64,000 bases of DNA from Thermohalobaculum sp050331395 (GTDB lineage: Bacteria > Pseudomonadota > Alphaproteobacteria > Rhodobacterales > Rhodobacteraceae): positions 9,857-73,856 of the forward strand of contig JBHJGX010000058.1 in NCBI GenBank assembly GCA_050331395.1, read 5' to 3'. The translations under genes were made by a program, and so were the position numbers. The notes under the pieces were generated by a model. It saw only the letters and a list, made by a program, of their open reading frames with translations, did not search any database and was not told where the DNA came from. This document shows, piece by piece, positions 17,083 to 26,057 of the stretch (the first letter of the stretch is position 1; every line of letters starts with the position of its first letter).

Positions 17083-19179
17083 TCAGCGTCCCTCGCGCCG
17101 CCAGGCGGCCACGAAGAGAAGACCGGTTGCGAGCGCAGCGATCCAGGCCGGCAGAAGCGGCGTGAGCTCGATCCCGGTGACCCGGAACGCGTCGCGGGCC
17201 TCGAGCCCTAGCCAACGCCGCGAATGCGCCCGTCGGCCTTCGGCGACGAAGCGGATCTCCGGCACGCCGTCCGAGAGCCAACCGGTCCGCCCGCCCGTCG
17301 CCTCGACGAGCGGCTCGAGGGGCAGCGGGCTCGCCAGCGGGGTCTCGTATTCGCGGGGTGCGGGCGGGCCCACGGCGGCGACGGCCTGGAAGAGCCCGTC
17401 GCGGAAGCGCCACAGCCCTTCTTCGGCCCCTTCCAGCACCGCCTCCCAGCGACCCGGCCCGACCTCGGTATAAGGGATCGTCCGGAACTCGCCATCCATC
17501 GACCCGTCGGGCGGCAGGGCGATCACCGATTGCGGCTCGGTCGAGACGCTGCGGCGTTCGAGGCGGACGGTGTCGCCTTCGGTCGTGGCAAAAAGCGCCT
17601 CTTCCTCGAGCGCGGGCTCTTTCATCAGCCAATGGGCCGTGCGCCGCAAGAGATCCGCCTGCGGGCCGCCAGCCTAAAAGGCGCGCGACCAGAGCCTGTG
17701 ATGGTCAGAGACGAGGAACGCGACCGGCCCCTCACCGACCCGATCGAGCTCGAGAAGCGGGCGCTCGTCGACCCCGGACATCACCGCCTGACCCGAGCGC
17801 AGGTCGACCGGCACCTGCCGCAGCCAGCGGCCCCAGCGGGGCCCGTCCTCTGTCCGTCCCGCCGCCGCCTCGAGGCCGGCCGTCACCGGATGGCGCGCGC
17901 CGAGATCGGTCACCCGCGGCAAAAACGGCCGTTCGATCACCTCGATGCTCGGTGCCACCGGCAAGACCGATTGGAGCGGCGTCCGGTTGAGGCTCTCAGG
18001 GCCCGCGAAGGCCGGCCCGGAGGCGAGGAACACGGCGCCGCCTTCGCGCACGTAATTCGCAATATTGGCCAAATACGCCGACCGCAGCACGCCGCGCCAG
18101 CGATACCGGTCGAAGATGATCAAGTCGAAACCGTCGATCTTTTCGAGAAAGAGCTCGCGGGTGGGGAAGGCGATCAGCGACAGCTCGGAGACCGGGGTGC
18201 CGTCCTGTTTCGCGGGCGGGCGCAAGATGGTGAAATGGATGAGATCCACAGCCGGATCGGACTTCAGCAGATCGCGCCAAGTGCGCCCGCCGGGATGCGG
18301 TTCGCCCGAGACCAGCAACACGCGGAGCCGATCGCGGACCCCGTTCACCCGAGCGATCACCCGGTTGTTCCGCGCGGTGAGCTCGCCTTCGATTTCCGGC
18401 ACGCGGATGTCCACGACGACCGGCCCGCCATGCTCGATGGGCACACGGATCTCGGTCTCGGCGCCGAGGGCGAGCCGTTCGCGGCGGGGCAGACCGCCAT
18501 CGACCGAGATTTCCGCCGTCAGAGAAGCGCCGATTTCGCCAGGCGCCCGGCCGAGCGCGCGGGCTCGCAACACCATGGTGACCTGGTTCCCGACGATCCC
18601 GAAGCCCGGCGCGGTGACCAGATCGAGCGCGATGTCGAAAGCGTCCTCCTCGCCCGCGATGAGGGCATGGACGGGCGCGGGGAAGCTCTCGAGCCGGCCG
18701 GCGTCATGGATCTGCCCGTCGGTCAAGAGAACGGCGCCGGCAATTTGGTCGGGCGGAACGGGCGCCGCGGCCTCGTCGAGGGCCGTGAGAAGGCGCGTCC
18801 CCCGGTTGTCGCCCGGTGCGGCAGGGCCGACCTCGACGACCTCGACATCGAGGGACGCGCCGTCCTCCGAGGCGAGCGCGCGCATCGCCGCCTCGATTTC
18901 GGCGGCGGCCGCGTCGATGTCGGCCGCCCGGTCTTCGAGCCGGGTGCTATCGCTTCGGTCGACCACGAGATAGGCGACGCTCGGCAGCGCGTCCCGCTCT
19001 TCGCGCCTCAGCTGCGGTCCGGCGAGCGCGAGGATCAGGATCGCGAGGCCCAGGCCGCGCAGCCACCAGCCCGGCAGCCCGCGCCAGAGCGCGAAACCCA
19101 CGAAGGCGGAAGCGGCGATCCCGAGCACGACGACAGCCGCGAAGGGCAGGAGCGGCGCGAAACTGAGCGAGACATCCAT
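17083..19179 (-). pseudogene. Amidotransferase-like membrane protein, split by an in-frame TAG
   Basis: One coding frame of 698 codons is broken by a single TAG at 17674-17676. The upstream part (501 residues) has two N-terminal membrane helices, a von Willebrand-like region (AYLVVDRSDSTR) and a class I amidotransferase-like fold near the break (FDLIIFDRYRWRG). After TAG the same frame continues as GGPQADLLRRTAHWLMKEP and ends with a last membrane helix (LLPAWIAALATGLLFVA). Relatives usually have Glu where the TAG stands, so a GAG-to-TAG change is the simplest reading; a base error would look the same. Last gene of the MoxR/DUF58/DUF4159 operon. Coordinates cover both halves. Confidence 0.8.
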
Positions 19180-19230
19180 CGGGCGTCCTTTCCGGTTGGG
19201 GCGGCGAGGGGCGCAGGCGCGCCCCGTCCG

Positions 19231-22080
19231 TCATTGGCCGAGGCGGCGGAGCACCTCGGGCGCGTGCACCTGGTCGGACTTATAGTTTCCGGTCAGTGCG
19301 TACATCACGAGATTGACGCCGAAGCGCACCGCCATCTCGCGTTGCCGGTCGCCTGGGCGGCCAATCGGAAACATCGGCCGGCCCCCTTCGTCGACGGCCC
19401 AGGCGGCGGCCCAGTCGGCCGAGCCGACGACGACCGGCGAGACGTTGTCGTCCACCCGGTCGAATTGCGGCAGATCGAGCGCCTCTTCGGCCGCCTCGCG
19501 TTGCGGCGCCGCCTCCGCCCAGACCCGTTCGCCCCGCCAGCGGCCGGGGAAGCGGTCGAGCAGATAAAAGGCCCGCGTGAGCACATGGTCGCCGGAGACC
19601 GGCTCGAGCGGCGGCAAGTTGAGGGCGCGGGCGATCTCCCGCATTTGCGCCGGGCTCGGACCGAGGCCACCGGCGCCGCCGTCCTTGGTGTCGATCACGA
19701 GAAGCCCGCCGCCCGCGAGATACGCAGCCAGCCGGCCGAGCGCGGCCTCGGACGGCATCGTCCGGGCGGTGAGCGGCCAATACAGCACCGGATAGAGCGC
19801 GAGCACCGAGGTCTCGGGATCGACGCCCATCGGCGGCCCGGGTTCGACGGCGGTGCGCCGGGTCATCTCGTTGCCGAGCCCGACGAGGGCGCGCGCCGAG
19901 ATCCGGTCGATCTGCGGATCGCCGGTGAGCACATAGCCGAGCGTCGTCTCAGCGGTTGCCTCGATGGTCGCGGCGATCGTGTCCGAGGCCCGCGGTTCGG
20001 TCGTCCCCGCGGTGAGGATCGCAAAGGCGAGGAGCGACACGGCGGTGCTCCGCGTCCCGGGCACCGGCAGCCGGCCGGAGATCCAGAGTGTCGCGATCAC
20101 ATCGGCGAGGGCCATCAGCGTTGCGGCCACCAGGAGCCACTGCCCGAAACGCAGCGTTTCGCCGCCGCCGAGCGTCTCGACCTGTGCGCCTGCCGGGGGC
20201 GGCGGGAAGGCCGCAAGCGTGTCGTCTGCGCGCGTAAGGTTGAGCACGATCTCTCCCGCCTCGCCGGCGCGGAGATTGGTGTTGTTCGCGCGCACATAGA
20301 GCCCGGGCGGCATGCCCGGCCCGATATCATGCGCGGCGATCCGTTCCCCGGTCACGGGCGCGGCGCTGCCGTCGGCGGGTCCGGAGATGCCGTCCGGTCC
20401 GAGCACCCGGTCCGCTCGCCAAAGCGTCCCGGCGAGGTCCTCTTCGCTCGGCGTGTCGCGGACCTGTCCGGGCGCGAGCGCGAGCAACCGACCCAGCATC
20501 TCGACGAAGAGGCCCGAGAGCGGGATCGACGACCACTCCGCATCCGCGGTCACGTGAAAGAGCACGACCGTCCCTTCGCCGAGGGACGCCCCGGTGACGA
20601 GCGGCGTGCCGTCGTCGAGCGCGGCCCAGACCCGGCGGGTCAGATCGGGGGACGGCTCGGCCAGCACCTGGGTTCGGATCTCCACGTCCTCGGGCAACTC
20701 GAGGCGCCGGAAGATCCCGTCCGGATCGAACGCGCCGAGGCTCCGAGGGCTCGACCAGGCAAGCGCACCGCCGAGCACCCGACCGCCCCGGCGGAGGCGC
20801 ACGGGAAGAAGCGGGTCGTCGGCCGTCTGTCCGATCCGCTCGCTGACGGCGGCGGCGAGGCGGGGCCCGGCAAAGCGCACCAAGAGCCCGCCGTCTTCGA
20901 CCCATTCGGTCAGGGCCTCGCGTTCGGCGCCCGAAATCGCCCCGTAATCGGCAAGGAAGAGCGCCGCCGGCGGCGCCTCGAGCATCTCGTCGAGGCTGCC
21001 CTCGCGGATATCGGCCCAAGGTACCAGCGCTTCGCGGAGATAATGCCGCGCGGAGGTGAGCGAAATGTCCGTCGCCCGCGTCTCGGGCGCGACGAGGCCC
21101 GCCGACACGCGCCGGATCGCACCGGTCGCAAGCGCCGTGCCGCCGGCGGTCGGGGCGTCCACAAGGGCGATGCGGGTGACGTCGCGCACGATTTGCGGCG
21201 GCAGGTTGAACGCCACCGTGGCGCGTGACTGGCCCTCGGCAAAGACCGCATCGGCCACGGCCACACGCCGCTCCAGCGCGTCCGCGTCCGCGTCGCTCCG
21301 GTCGCCGCGGGCGAGGGCGAGCACCGGCAGCGTCGCCGCGGGGCCCGGCACACGGAGCACATCGGCCACGAGCCGACCCTCGACCAGGCGCGCAGGGGTA
21401 AGCGCCGCCGCAGGCTCTGCCGGCCCGATCAAGCGGAGCGGTCCGGCCGCGTCGAGGGCGGCGAGGAGCGCCTCGGTCGTCTCCCCATCGTGGCCAAGCC
21501 CGTCATGGAGCCAGACGGTTTGCGAGAGCGCGGGCAGGCGTCCGTCCTCTAGCGCGGCGAGCACGGCGCTTCGATCCGGCGCCCAGGGCCGGGGGGTCGC
21601 GCCATCGAGCAGCGGGCGCATCGCCTCCGCCGCCGAGGCGGGCGGAACGGCCTCGGCCCCCGACGCGACCGGCCAGAAGATCACCGCGCGGTCGTCCTCC
21701 GCCGCTTCGTCGAGCGCGGCCCGGGCCGCTGCCTGACGGGCCTCCCAGTCCGGCGCACTCGCCCAGCCCTGATCCATCAGAACGAGCACCGGTCCGTCGC
21801 CCTCGGCTGTGACCAGATGCGAAGACGGGTTCACCACCGGCTGGGCAAAGCCGAGGACCGCTGCGGCGATCGCGGCGATCCGCAATGCAAGCAGCCACCA
21901 GGGCGTGCGCTGGGCCTCGCGTTCGGGGTCTTCGAGCCCGAGGAGCAGGCGGACCGCGGCGAAATCCTGGCGCCGCGGGCTCGGCGGGATCGCCCGCAAC
22001 AGCCACCACAGAAGGGGCAAGGCGACGAGCCCGGCCAGCAGCCACGGATTGAGGAATGCGAGCGCACCCATCGTCAGCAT
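19231..22080 (-). CDS. DUF4159 domain membrane protein (BatA-like N-terminus)
   Basis: A 949-residue inner-membrane protein. The start MLTMGALAFLNPWLLAGL is the BatA-type signature, followed by a second helix, a vWA-like region (GPVLVLMDQGWASAPD), a large periplasmic part, a late membrane helix (WLLVAATLMALADVIATLW) and a C-terminal DUF4159 domain (GYVLTGDPQIDRIS, ending NYKSDQVHAPEVLRRL). The ATG overlaps the DUF58 stop (ATGA), fixing the start at 22080 or at the next Met, 22071. It shares an operon with MoxR and DUF58 genes; such sets are thought to form MoxR-vWA chaperone-like complexes. Its own task is unknown. Confidence 0.88.
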   Translation of the reverse strand: MLTMGALAFLNPWLLAGLVALPLLWWLLRAIPPSPRRQDFAAVRLLLGLEDPEREAQRTPWWLLALRIAAIAAAVLGFAQPVVNPSSHLVTAEGDGPVLVLMDQGWASAPDWEARQAAARAALDEAAEDDRAVIFWPVASGAEAVPPASAAEAMRPLLDGATPRPWAPDRSAVLAALEDGRLPALSQTVWLHDGLGHDGETTEALLAALDAAGPLRLIGPAEPAAALTPARLVEGRLVADVLRVPGPAATLPVLALARGDRSDADADALERRVAVADAVFAEGQSRATVAFNLPPQIVRDVTRIALVDAPTAGGTALATGAIRRVSAGLVAPETRATDISLTSARHYLREALVPWADIREGSLDEMLEAPPAALFLADYGAISGAEREALTEWVEDGGLLVRFAGPRLAAAVSERIGQTADDPLLPVRLRRGGRVLGGALAWSSPRSLGAFDPDGIFRRLELPEDVEIRTQVLAEPSPDLTRRVWAALDDGTPLVTGASLGEGTVVLFHVTADAEWSSIPLSGLFVEMLGRLLALAPGQVRDTPSEEDLAGTLWRADRVLGPDGISGPADGSAAPVTGERIAAHDIGPGMPPGLYVRANNTNLRAGEAGEIVLNLTRADDTLAAFPPPPAGAQVETLGGGETLRFGQWLLVAATLMALADVIATLWISGRLPVPGTRSTAVSLLAFAILTAGTTEPRASDTIAATIEATAETTLGYVLTGDPQIDRISARALVGLGNEMTRRTAVEPGPPMGVDPETSVLALYPVLYWPLTARTMPSEAALGRLAAYLAGGGLLVIDTKDGGAGGLGPSPAQMREIARALNLPPLEPVSGDHVLTRAFYLLDRFPGRWRGERVWAEAAPQREAAEEALDLPQFDRVDDNVSPVVVGSADWAAAWAVDEGGRPMFPIGRPGDRQREMAVRFGVNLVMYALTGNYKSDQVHAPEVLRRLGQ

Positions 22081-22985
22081 CAGGAGCCTCCCAAAGCGGT
22101 GTGGAGCGCGAGGAGCGCGCGGCGAGGGCTCTCGTCGGTCCGATGGCGGATCAGCCGCCAACCCCGCGCCGCCGCGGCCAATGCATCGCGACGTCTCGCC
22201 AGCCGGCCGAGATACTCCGAGCGCAGGGCATGCGCCTCATCGGTCTCGTAGTCGATGTCCTGCCCGAGCGACACGAACTTTGTCCGCCCGCCGAAGGGGT
22301 AATCCTCCTCGACCGGATCGAGGATCTGCACCAGCACGCCCGCGATGCCCCGCTTTGCCGCCTGACGGATCGGCGCGAGCACCTCCTCTTCCGGCCCGAG
22401 GAAGTCGGAGAAATAAACCGCCCGGCCGATCCGCGGGCGTAGGATCTCGGGCGCCGCGCCGAACGACCGGCCGTCCGGCGCGCGGGCGAGGATCGCGCCG
22501 ATGCGGAAGAGCTGCGCTTCGCCCGTCGTCGGGATCTCGGCTTCGGTGCCGAGAAGCCCGAAGCGCTCGTCGCCGCGCGAAAGCAGCACCGCGAGGGCGA
22601 GGGTCAAGAGTTCCGCTCGCGCGCCTTTGGTCCGGGGGCTGCGCTCGGACTTGAACGCCATCGAAAGCGACCGGTCGCACCAGATCATCACGCTCTGCGC
22701 GGCCTCCCACTCCATCTCGCGCACGAAAAGCTTGTCGGAGCGGCCCGAGCGGCGCCAGTCGATCTGCGAAAGACTGTCGCCCGGATGGGCCGGGCGATAC
22801 TGCCAGAACGTCTCGCCGGGGCCCGATCGCTTGCGCCCGTGCACGCCTGGCAAAAGCGACGCCACCAAGCGGTCTGCCTCGACCAAAAGCGGCGGCAAGG
22901 CGCCGGAGATGCGTTCGGCATCCCGACGCAGCCAGGCGGCGCGGCCCGGCTCGTCGAGGGTCTCAAGATCCGGACGATCGCTCAT
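22080..22985 (-). CDS. DUF58 (vWA-like) protein
   Basis: A 301-residue cytosolic protein with the DUF58 signature at GETFWQYRPAHPGDSLSQID followed by WRRSGRSDKLFVREMEWE, then a vWA-like stretch VMIWCDRSLSM containing DRSLSM in place of the metal site DxSxS. DUF58 proteins pair with MoxR ATPases. The start at 22985 is set by overlap with the preceding stop (TGATG); the longer frame to 23138 lies in the neighbour. Translationally coupled to DUF4159. Confidence 0.92.
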   Translation of the reverse strand: MSDRPDLETLDEPGRAAWLRRDAERISGALPPLLVEADRLVASLLPGVHGRKRSGPGETFWQYRPAHPGDSLSQIDWRRSGRSDKLFVREMEWEAAQSVMIWCDRSLSMAFKSERSPRTKGARAELLTLALAVLLSRGDERFGLLGTEAEIPTTGEAQLFRIGAILARAPDGRSFGAAPEILRPRIGRAVYFSDFLGPEEEVLAPIRQAAKRGIAGVLVQILDPVEEDYPFGGRTKFVSLGQDIDYETDEAHALRSEYLGRLARRRDALAAAARGWRLIRHRTDESPRRALLALHTALGGS

Positions 22986-23593
22986 CAGACGGTCTCCTCG
23001 CAGGGCCGGCCGGTCTCGAAGGCGGCGGCGAAGAAGTACCAGGCCCGCGCATCCGCGACCGAGACCTTGACGACCACACAATGGCGATCGAGCCGCCACC
23101 ACCAATCGCAGCGCGACCGGCCCGGCACGCCGCGGCACTCGCGAAGGATCGTCCGGCCGCTGATGGTGGCGATCCGGCGCTCGACCGCGTCGAGCATGGG
23201 CCGATGCGGCCGCCGGTCGTCCCGGGCGGGCGAGAAGGTGCAGATGTTGACCTTCAGCCCGTCGTTCGGCACGCGAAGTTGTATGGAACCATCGCCGCGG
23301 GCGATTTCGCCGAAGCGGGCGATGGGTGGGCGCCCGCCGTTCGGGTAATAACCATCGAACCGGAAGCCCGCCTTGACGAAGGCATCGCCGGCTTCGATGA
23401 AATTGGGCAGCCCGTCGAGACAGGCATCGAGAAAAGCGCCGACGCTGCGTTCGCTCGCCGCGCCGGCCGCGGGCAGGCAGAGAAGCCCCGACAGGGTCGC
23501 CGCCAGAACCCGAATGCGGACGCGGCTTGCGGTCGACCGGATCGCGATCCGGGCGACCGACGCCGGCGCGCGCTGACGGCAGCTATCGCTCAT
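22985..23593 (-). CDS. Exported Cys-containing protein, tandem paralog 2
   Basis: A 202-residue protein of unknown family. A long basic N-region and hydrophobic core (RVLAATLSGLLCLPAAGAAS) form a signal peptide. The mature part begins FLDACLDGLPNFIEAGDAFVKAG, shared with the next gene upstream (FVRACLDGSPGFDGAADAFADAG), and both end with paired Cys and Trp residues (CDWWWRLDRHC here). They are tandem duplicates. Its ATG overlaps the stop of that gene (ATGA), and its own stop overlaps DUF58. Likely a periplasmic partner of the MoxR/DUF58/DUF4159 complex; no activity can be assigned. Confidence 0.75.
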   Translation of the reverse strand: MSDSCRQRAPASVARIAIRSTASRVRIRVLAATLSGLLCLPAAGAASERSVGAFLDACLDGLPNFIEAGDAFVKAGFRFDGYYPNGGRPPIARFGEIARGDGSIQLRVPNDGLKVNICTFSPARDDRRPHRPMLDAVERRIATISGRTILRECRGVPGRSRCDWWWRLDRHCVVVKVSVADARAWYFFAAAFETGRPCEETV

Positions 23594-24180
23594 TCCAAAC
23601 CTCCGCGCGCAACATGGGCACAGGCGTTGGTTGTCTCGGCCGTGGTCAAAAAAGCGTAGTGGCGAATGCGTTTGGTCGCGCCCGTCGCCGCCGGAAGGAT
23701 CGTCGCCATCCAATCGAGCCTGAGACAGTGATCGTCCCCGCGCCCGAACCAGCGGCAGCTGCGGGTCGGTCCGTCGCTCCCAATGCAAGCCGGAGCTTCG
23801 CCGCCGGTCAGACTTGCGCCCCAAGCGGCAAGGGTCGGGGGGGCTGCGTCCGGCAAAGCCCCTGGCACCGTTTCGGCCACACCGCAGGCCAGCCCCTGCC
23901 CCCATGGCCCGCTGAGCGCAGAGATGGCGGCCACGGTCGATGCCAGCGCGTCGGTCCCGGGGCGACGCCAAACCTGCCGGTCCGGATCACCTGTGCCGGC
24001 CTCCGCCCCCGCCTGCTTCCGCTCAAGCCCGGCATCGGCAAATGCGTCGGCAGCCCCGTCGAACCCGGGGGATCCGTCGAGGCAAGCGCGCACGAAGAGG
24101 GCCGCGCCGCCCTGACCGGTGGCATCGGCGGCCCCGACCGCGGCGCCGACGCCGATCGCAAGGGCCGCAGACCGCCTCAA
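23590..24180 (-). CDS. Exported Cys-containing protein, tandem paralog 1
   Basis: A 196-residue protein with an alanine/glycine-rich signal-like start (MRRSAALAIGVGAAVGAADA) and the motif FVRACLDGSPGFDGAADAFADAG near residue 30. Four later cysteines (GQGLAC, EAPAC, TRSC, DDHC) plus NACAHV near the end suggest disulfides in the periplasm. It is more diverged and more alanine/glycine-rich than its downstream paralog at 22985. Both ends overlap neighbours (ATGA with MoxR upstream and with paralog 2 downstream), so it belongs to the operon. Family not recognised. Confidence 0.72.
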   Translation of the reverse strand: MRRSAALAIGVGAAVGAADATGQGGAALFVRACLDGSPGFDGAADAFADAGLERKQAGAEAGTGDPDRQVWRRPGTDALASTVAAISALSGPWGQGLACGVAETVPGALPDAAPPTLAAWGASLTGGEAPACIGSDGPTRSCRWFGRGDDHCLRLDWMATILPAATGATKRIRHYAFLTTAETTNACAHVARGGLE

Positions 24181-25184
24181 GCCGCGGCCTCGAGCCGCTG
24201 ACCCTCCATCAGCTCGGCGATCACGGCGGAGACCGACGCTCCCTCCGCCCGTGCGGCAAAGGTGAGCGCCATCCGATGCGTAAGCGCAGGCGGCGTGAGC
24301 GCGATCACGTCCTCTATCGTCGGCGCGAGCCGGCCCTGCAGCAGCGCGCGCGCGCGAATGGCGAGCATCAGCGACTGCGCCGCCCGCGGACCCGGGCCGA
24401 AGGCGAGGCGGTCATTCGCCACCGCCGAGGCGCCCTCCTCGCCCGGGCGCGCCGAGCGGACGATCTGCAGGATCGCATCGATCACCCGCTCGCCGACCGG
24501 CATTTCGCGCACCAGCCGTTGCAGCGCGATCAGCCGCTCGGGATCGAAGACGGGCGCCGCCTCGGCTTCGTCCGCCCCGGTGGTGGAGAGCAGGATTTCC
24601 CGTTCTTCGTCCAGGGTTGGATAATCCACGTCGATTTGCAGCATGAACCGGTCGAGCTGCGCCTCCGGCAGCGGGTAGGTTCCCTCTTGCTCGATGGGGT
24701 TCTGCGTCGCCAGCACGTGGAAGGGCCGGGCTAGCACCCGGTGTTCGCCGGCCACCGTCACGGATTTCTCCTGCATCGCCTGCAAGAGCGCCGATTGCGT
24801 CCGCGGCGAGGCGCGGTTGATCTCGTCCGCCATCAGCAGGCGCGTAAAGATCGGCCCGGGGATGAACTTGAACACCCGGCTGCCATCGACGCCGGTCTCG
24901 AGCACCTCCGCGCCGAGGATATCCGCCGGCATCAGATCCGGGGTGAATTGGATCCGGTTGCTGTCGAGGCCGAGCACGGTGCCGAGCGTCTCGACGAGGC
25001 GGGTCTTTGCGAGCCCCGGCACGCCGACAAGAAGCGCATGGCCGCCCGAAAGGATGGCGGTGAGGGCGAGTTCGATGACCTTGTCCTGACCGACGATCCG
25101 CTTCGCGATCTCGCCGCGGGCGCGCGCCAGGTCTGCTCCGGCCGCCTCGACGCGGGCTAAAGGGTCCGCGGACGTGTCGCTCAT
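24177..25184 (-). CDS. MoxR family AAA+ ATPase
   Basis: A 335-residue AAA+ chaperone-like ATPase. Walker A is an atypical GVPGLAKT, normal for MoxR; Walker B is LLMADEINRASPRTQSALLQAMQEK (ADEIN), with sensor motif LATQNPIEQEGTYPLPEAQLDRF, the diagnostic MoxR block. The C-terminal lid domain follows. First gene of a six-gene operon with DUF58 and DUF4159. It is divergent from the DUF1285 gene across an 83-bp gap that must hold both promoters. MoxR-vWA pairs insert cofactors or assemble complexes in the envelope. Confidence 0.95.
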   Translation of the reverse strand: MSDTSADPLARVEAAGADLARARGEIAKRIVGQDKVIELALTAILSGGHALLVGVPGLAKTRLVETLGTVLGLDSNRIQFTPDLMPADILGAEVLETGVDGSRVFKFIPGPIFTRLLMADEINRASPRTQSALLQAMQEKSVTVAGEHRVLARPFHVLATQNPIEQEGTYPLPEAQLDRFMLQIDVDYPTLDEEREILLSTTGADEAEAAPVFDPERLIALQRLVREMPVGERVIDAILQIVRSARPGEEGASAVANDRLAFGPGPRAAQSLMLAIRARALLQGRLAPTIEDVIALTPPALTHRMALTFAARAEGASVSAVIAELMEGQRLEAAA

Positions 25185-25267
25185 GGGCTGCCTCTCAAGC
25201 TTTTTGAACTGGGTTTCGATAGGTTAAGGTATGCGCAGGGCGCGAAAGACAACAGGGGTCAACTGGC

Positions 25268-25924
25268 ATGGCGGGCGAAAAACCGAACGGCTCGGGAACG
25301 GACGGCACGAGCGCGGCGGCGGGCGCTTCGCCGGCCCAGCCTCACGACCCGGAGGCGGCGCAGAGCCTTGCCAAGGCCGTGCAGGCCGCGCGGCGCGAGG
25401 CCAAAGGTCCCCCGCCCGTGCATCTCTGGAACCCGCCCCATTGCGGCGATCTGGACATCCGGATCCGCCGAGACGGCTCATGGTGGTATCTCGGCACGCC
25501 CATCGGCCGGGTCGAACTCGTGCGCCTGTTTGCGAGCGTCCTCAAACGCGAGGACGGTCGGCATTTCCTGGTGACCCCGGTGGAGAAAATCGGCATTCGG
25601 GTCGACGATGCGCCGTTCGTCGCGGTGGATTTCCGCGTCGAGGGAGACGGCGCGGATCGCGCAATCGTGTTCGTGACCAATGTGGGCGACGAGACCGTGG
25701 CGGGCCCCGAGAACCCGATCCGCGTGGTGCGCGACCCGGCGACCGGGGAGCCTGCGCCTTACGTGCATGTGCGTCGCGGGCTTGAGGCGCTCATCGACCG
25801 GAAGTCGTTTTATCGGCTGGTCGATGTGGCCGAGCACTCCGAGGTCGAGGGCGTCTCGTGGTTCGGACTTCGGTCGCGGGGCCGGTTCTTCCCGGTCGTC
25901 CCGTCGGCGGAGCTGCCCGACTGA
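25268..25924 (+). CDS. DUF1285 domain protein
   Basis: A 218-residue cytosolic protein. After a disordered, Ala/Gly-rich N-terminus of about 45 residues it has the DUF1285 signature WNPPHCGDLDIRI, DGSWWYLGTPIGR and ELVRLFASVLKREDG, then a second beta-rich half ending VSWFGLRSRGRFFPV. Family structures are known but function is not. In Rhodobacterales it commonly sits beside a MoxR-type gene, as here (divergent). Confidence 0.9.
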   Translation: MAGEKPNGSGTDGTSAAAGASPAQPHDPEAAQSLAKAVQAARREAKGPPPVHLWNPPHCGDLDIRIRRDGSWWYLGTPIGRVELVRLFASVLKREDGRHFLVTPVEKIGIRVDDAPFVAVDFRVEGDGADRAIVFVTNVGDETVAGPENPIRVVRDPATGEPAPYVHVRRGLEALIDRKSFYRLVDVAEHSEVEGVSWFGLRSRGRFFPVVPSAELPD

Positions 25925-26057
25925 GCGCCAACGGGCTGACACGCGCGACGATCCGACATCCGTCACAAATGCCGAAATTCGTCGCAATTTCGACACTATC
26001 CACGGCATAGTCTGCCCCAAGGCAATTTCGCCTTTTGGTAGCTTTCCGGAGATCACC

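Noticed and set aside
17224..21228. 1334-codon open frame on the plus strand
   Set aside because: It lies wholly antisense to the MoxR operon genes and reads as Arg/Gly/His-rich shadow sequence typical of high GC DNA.
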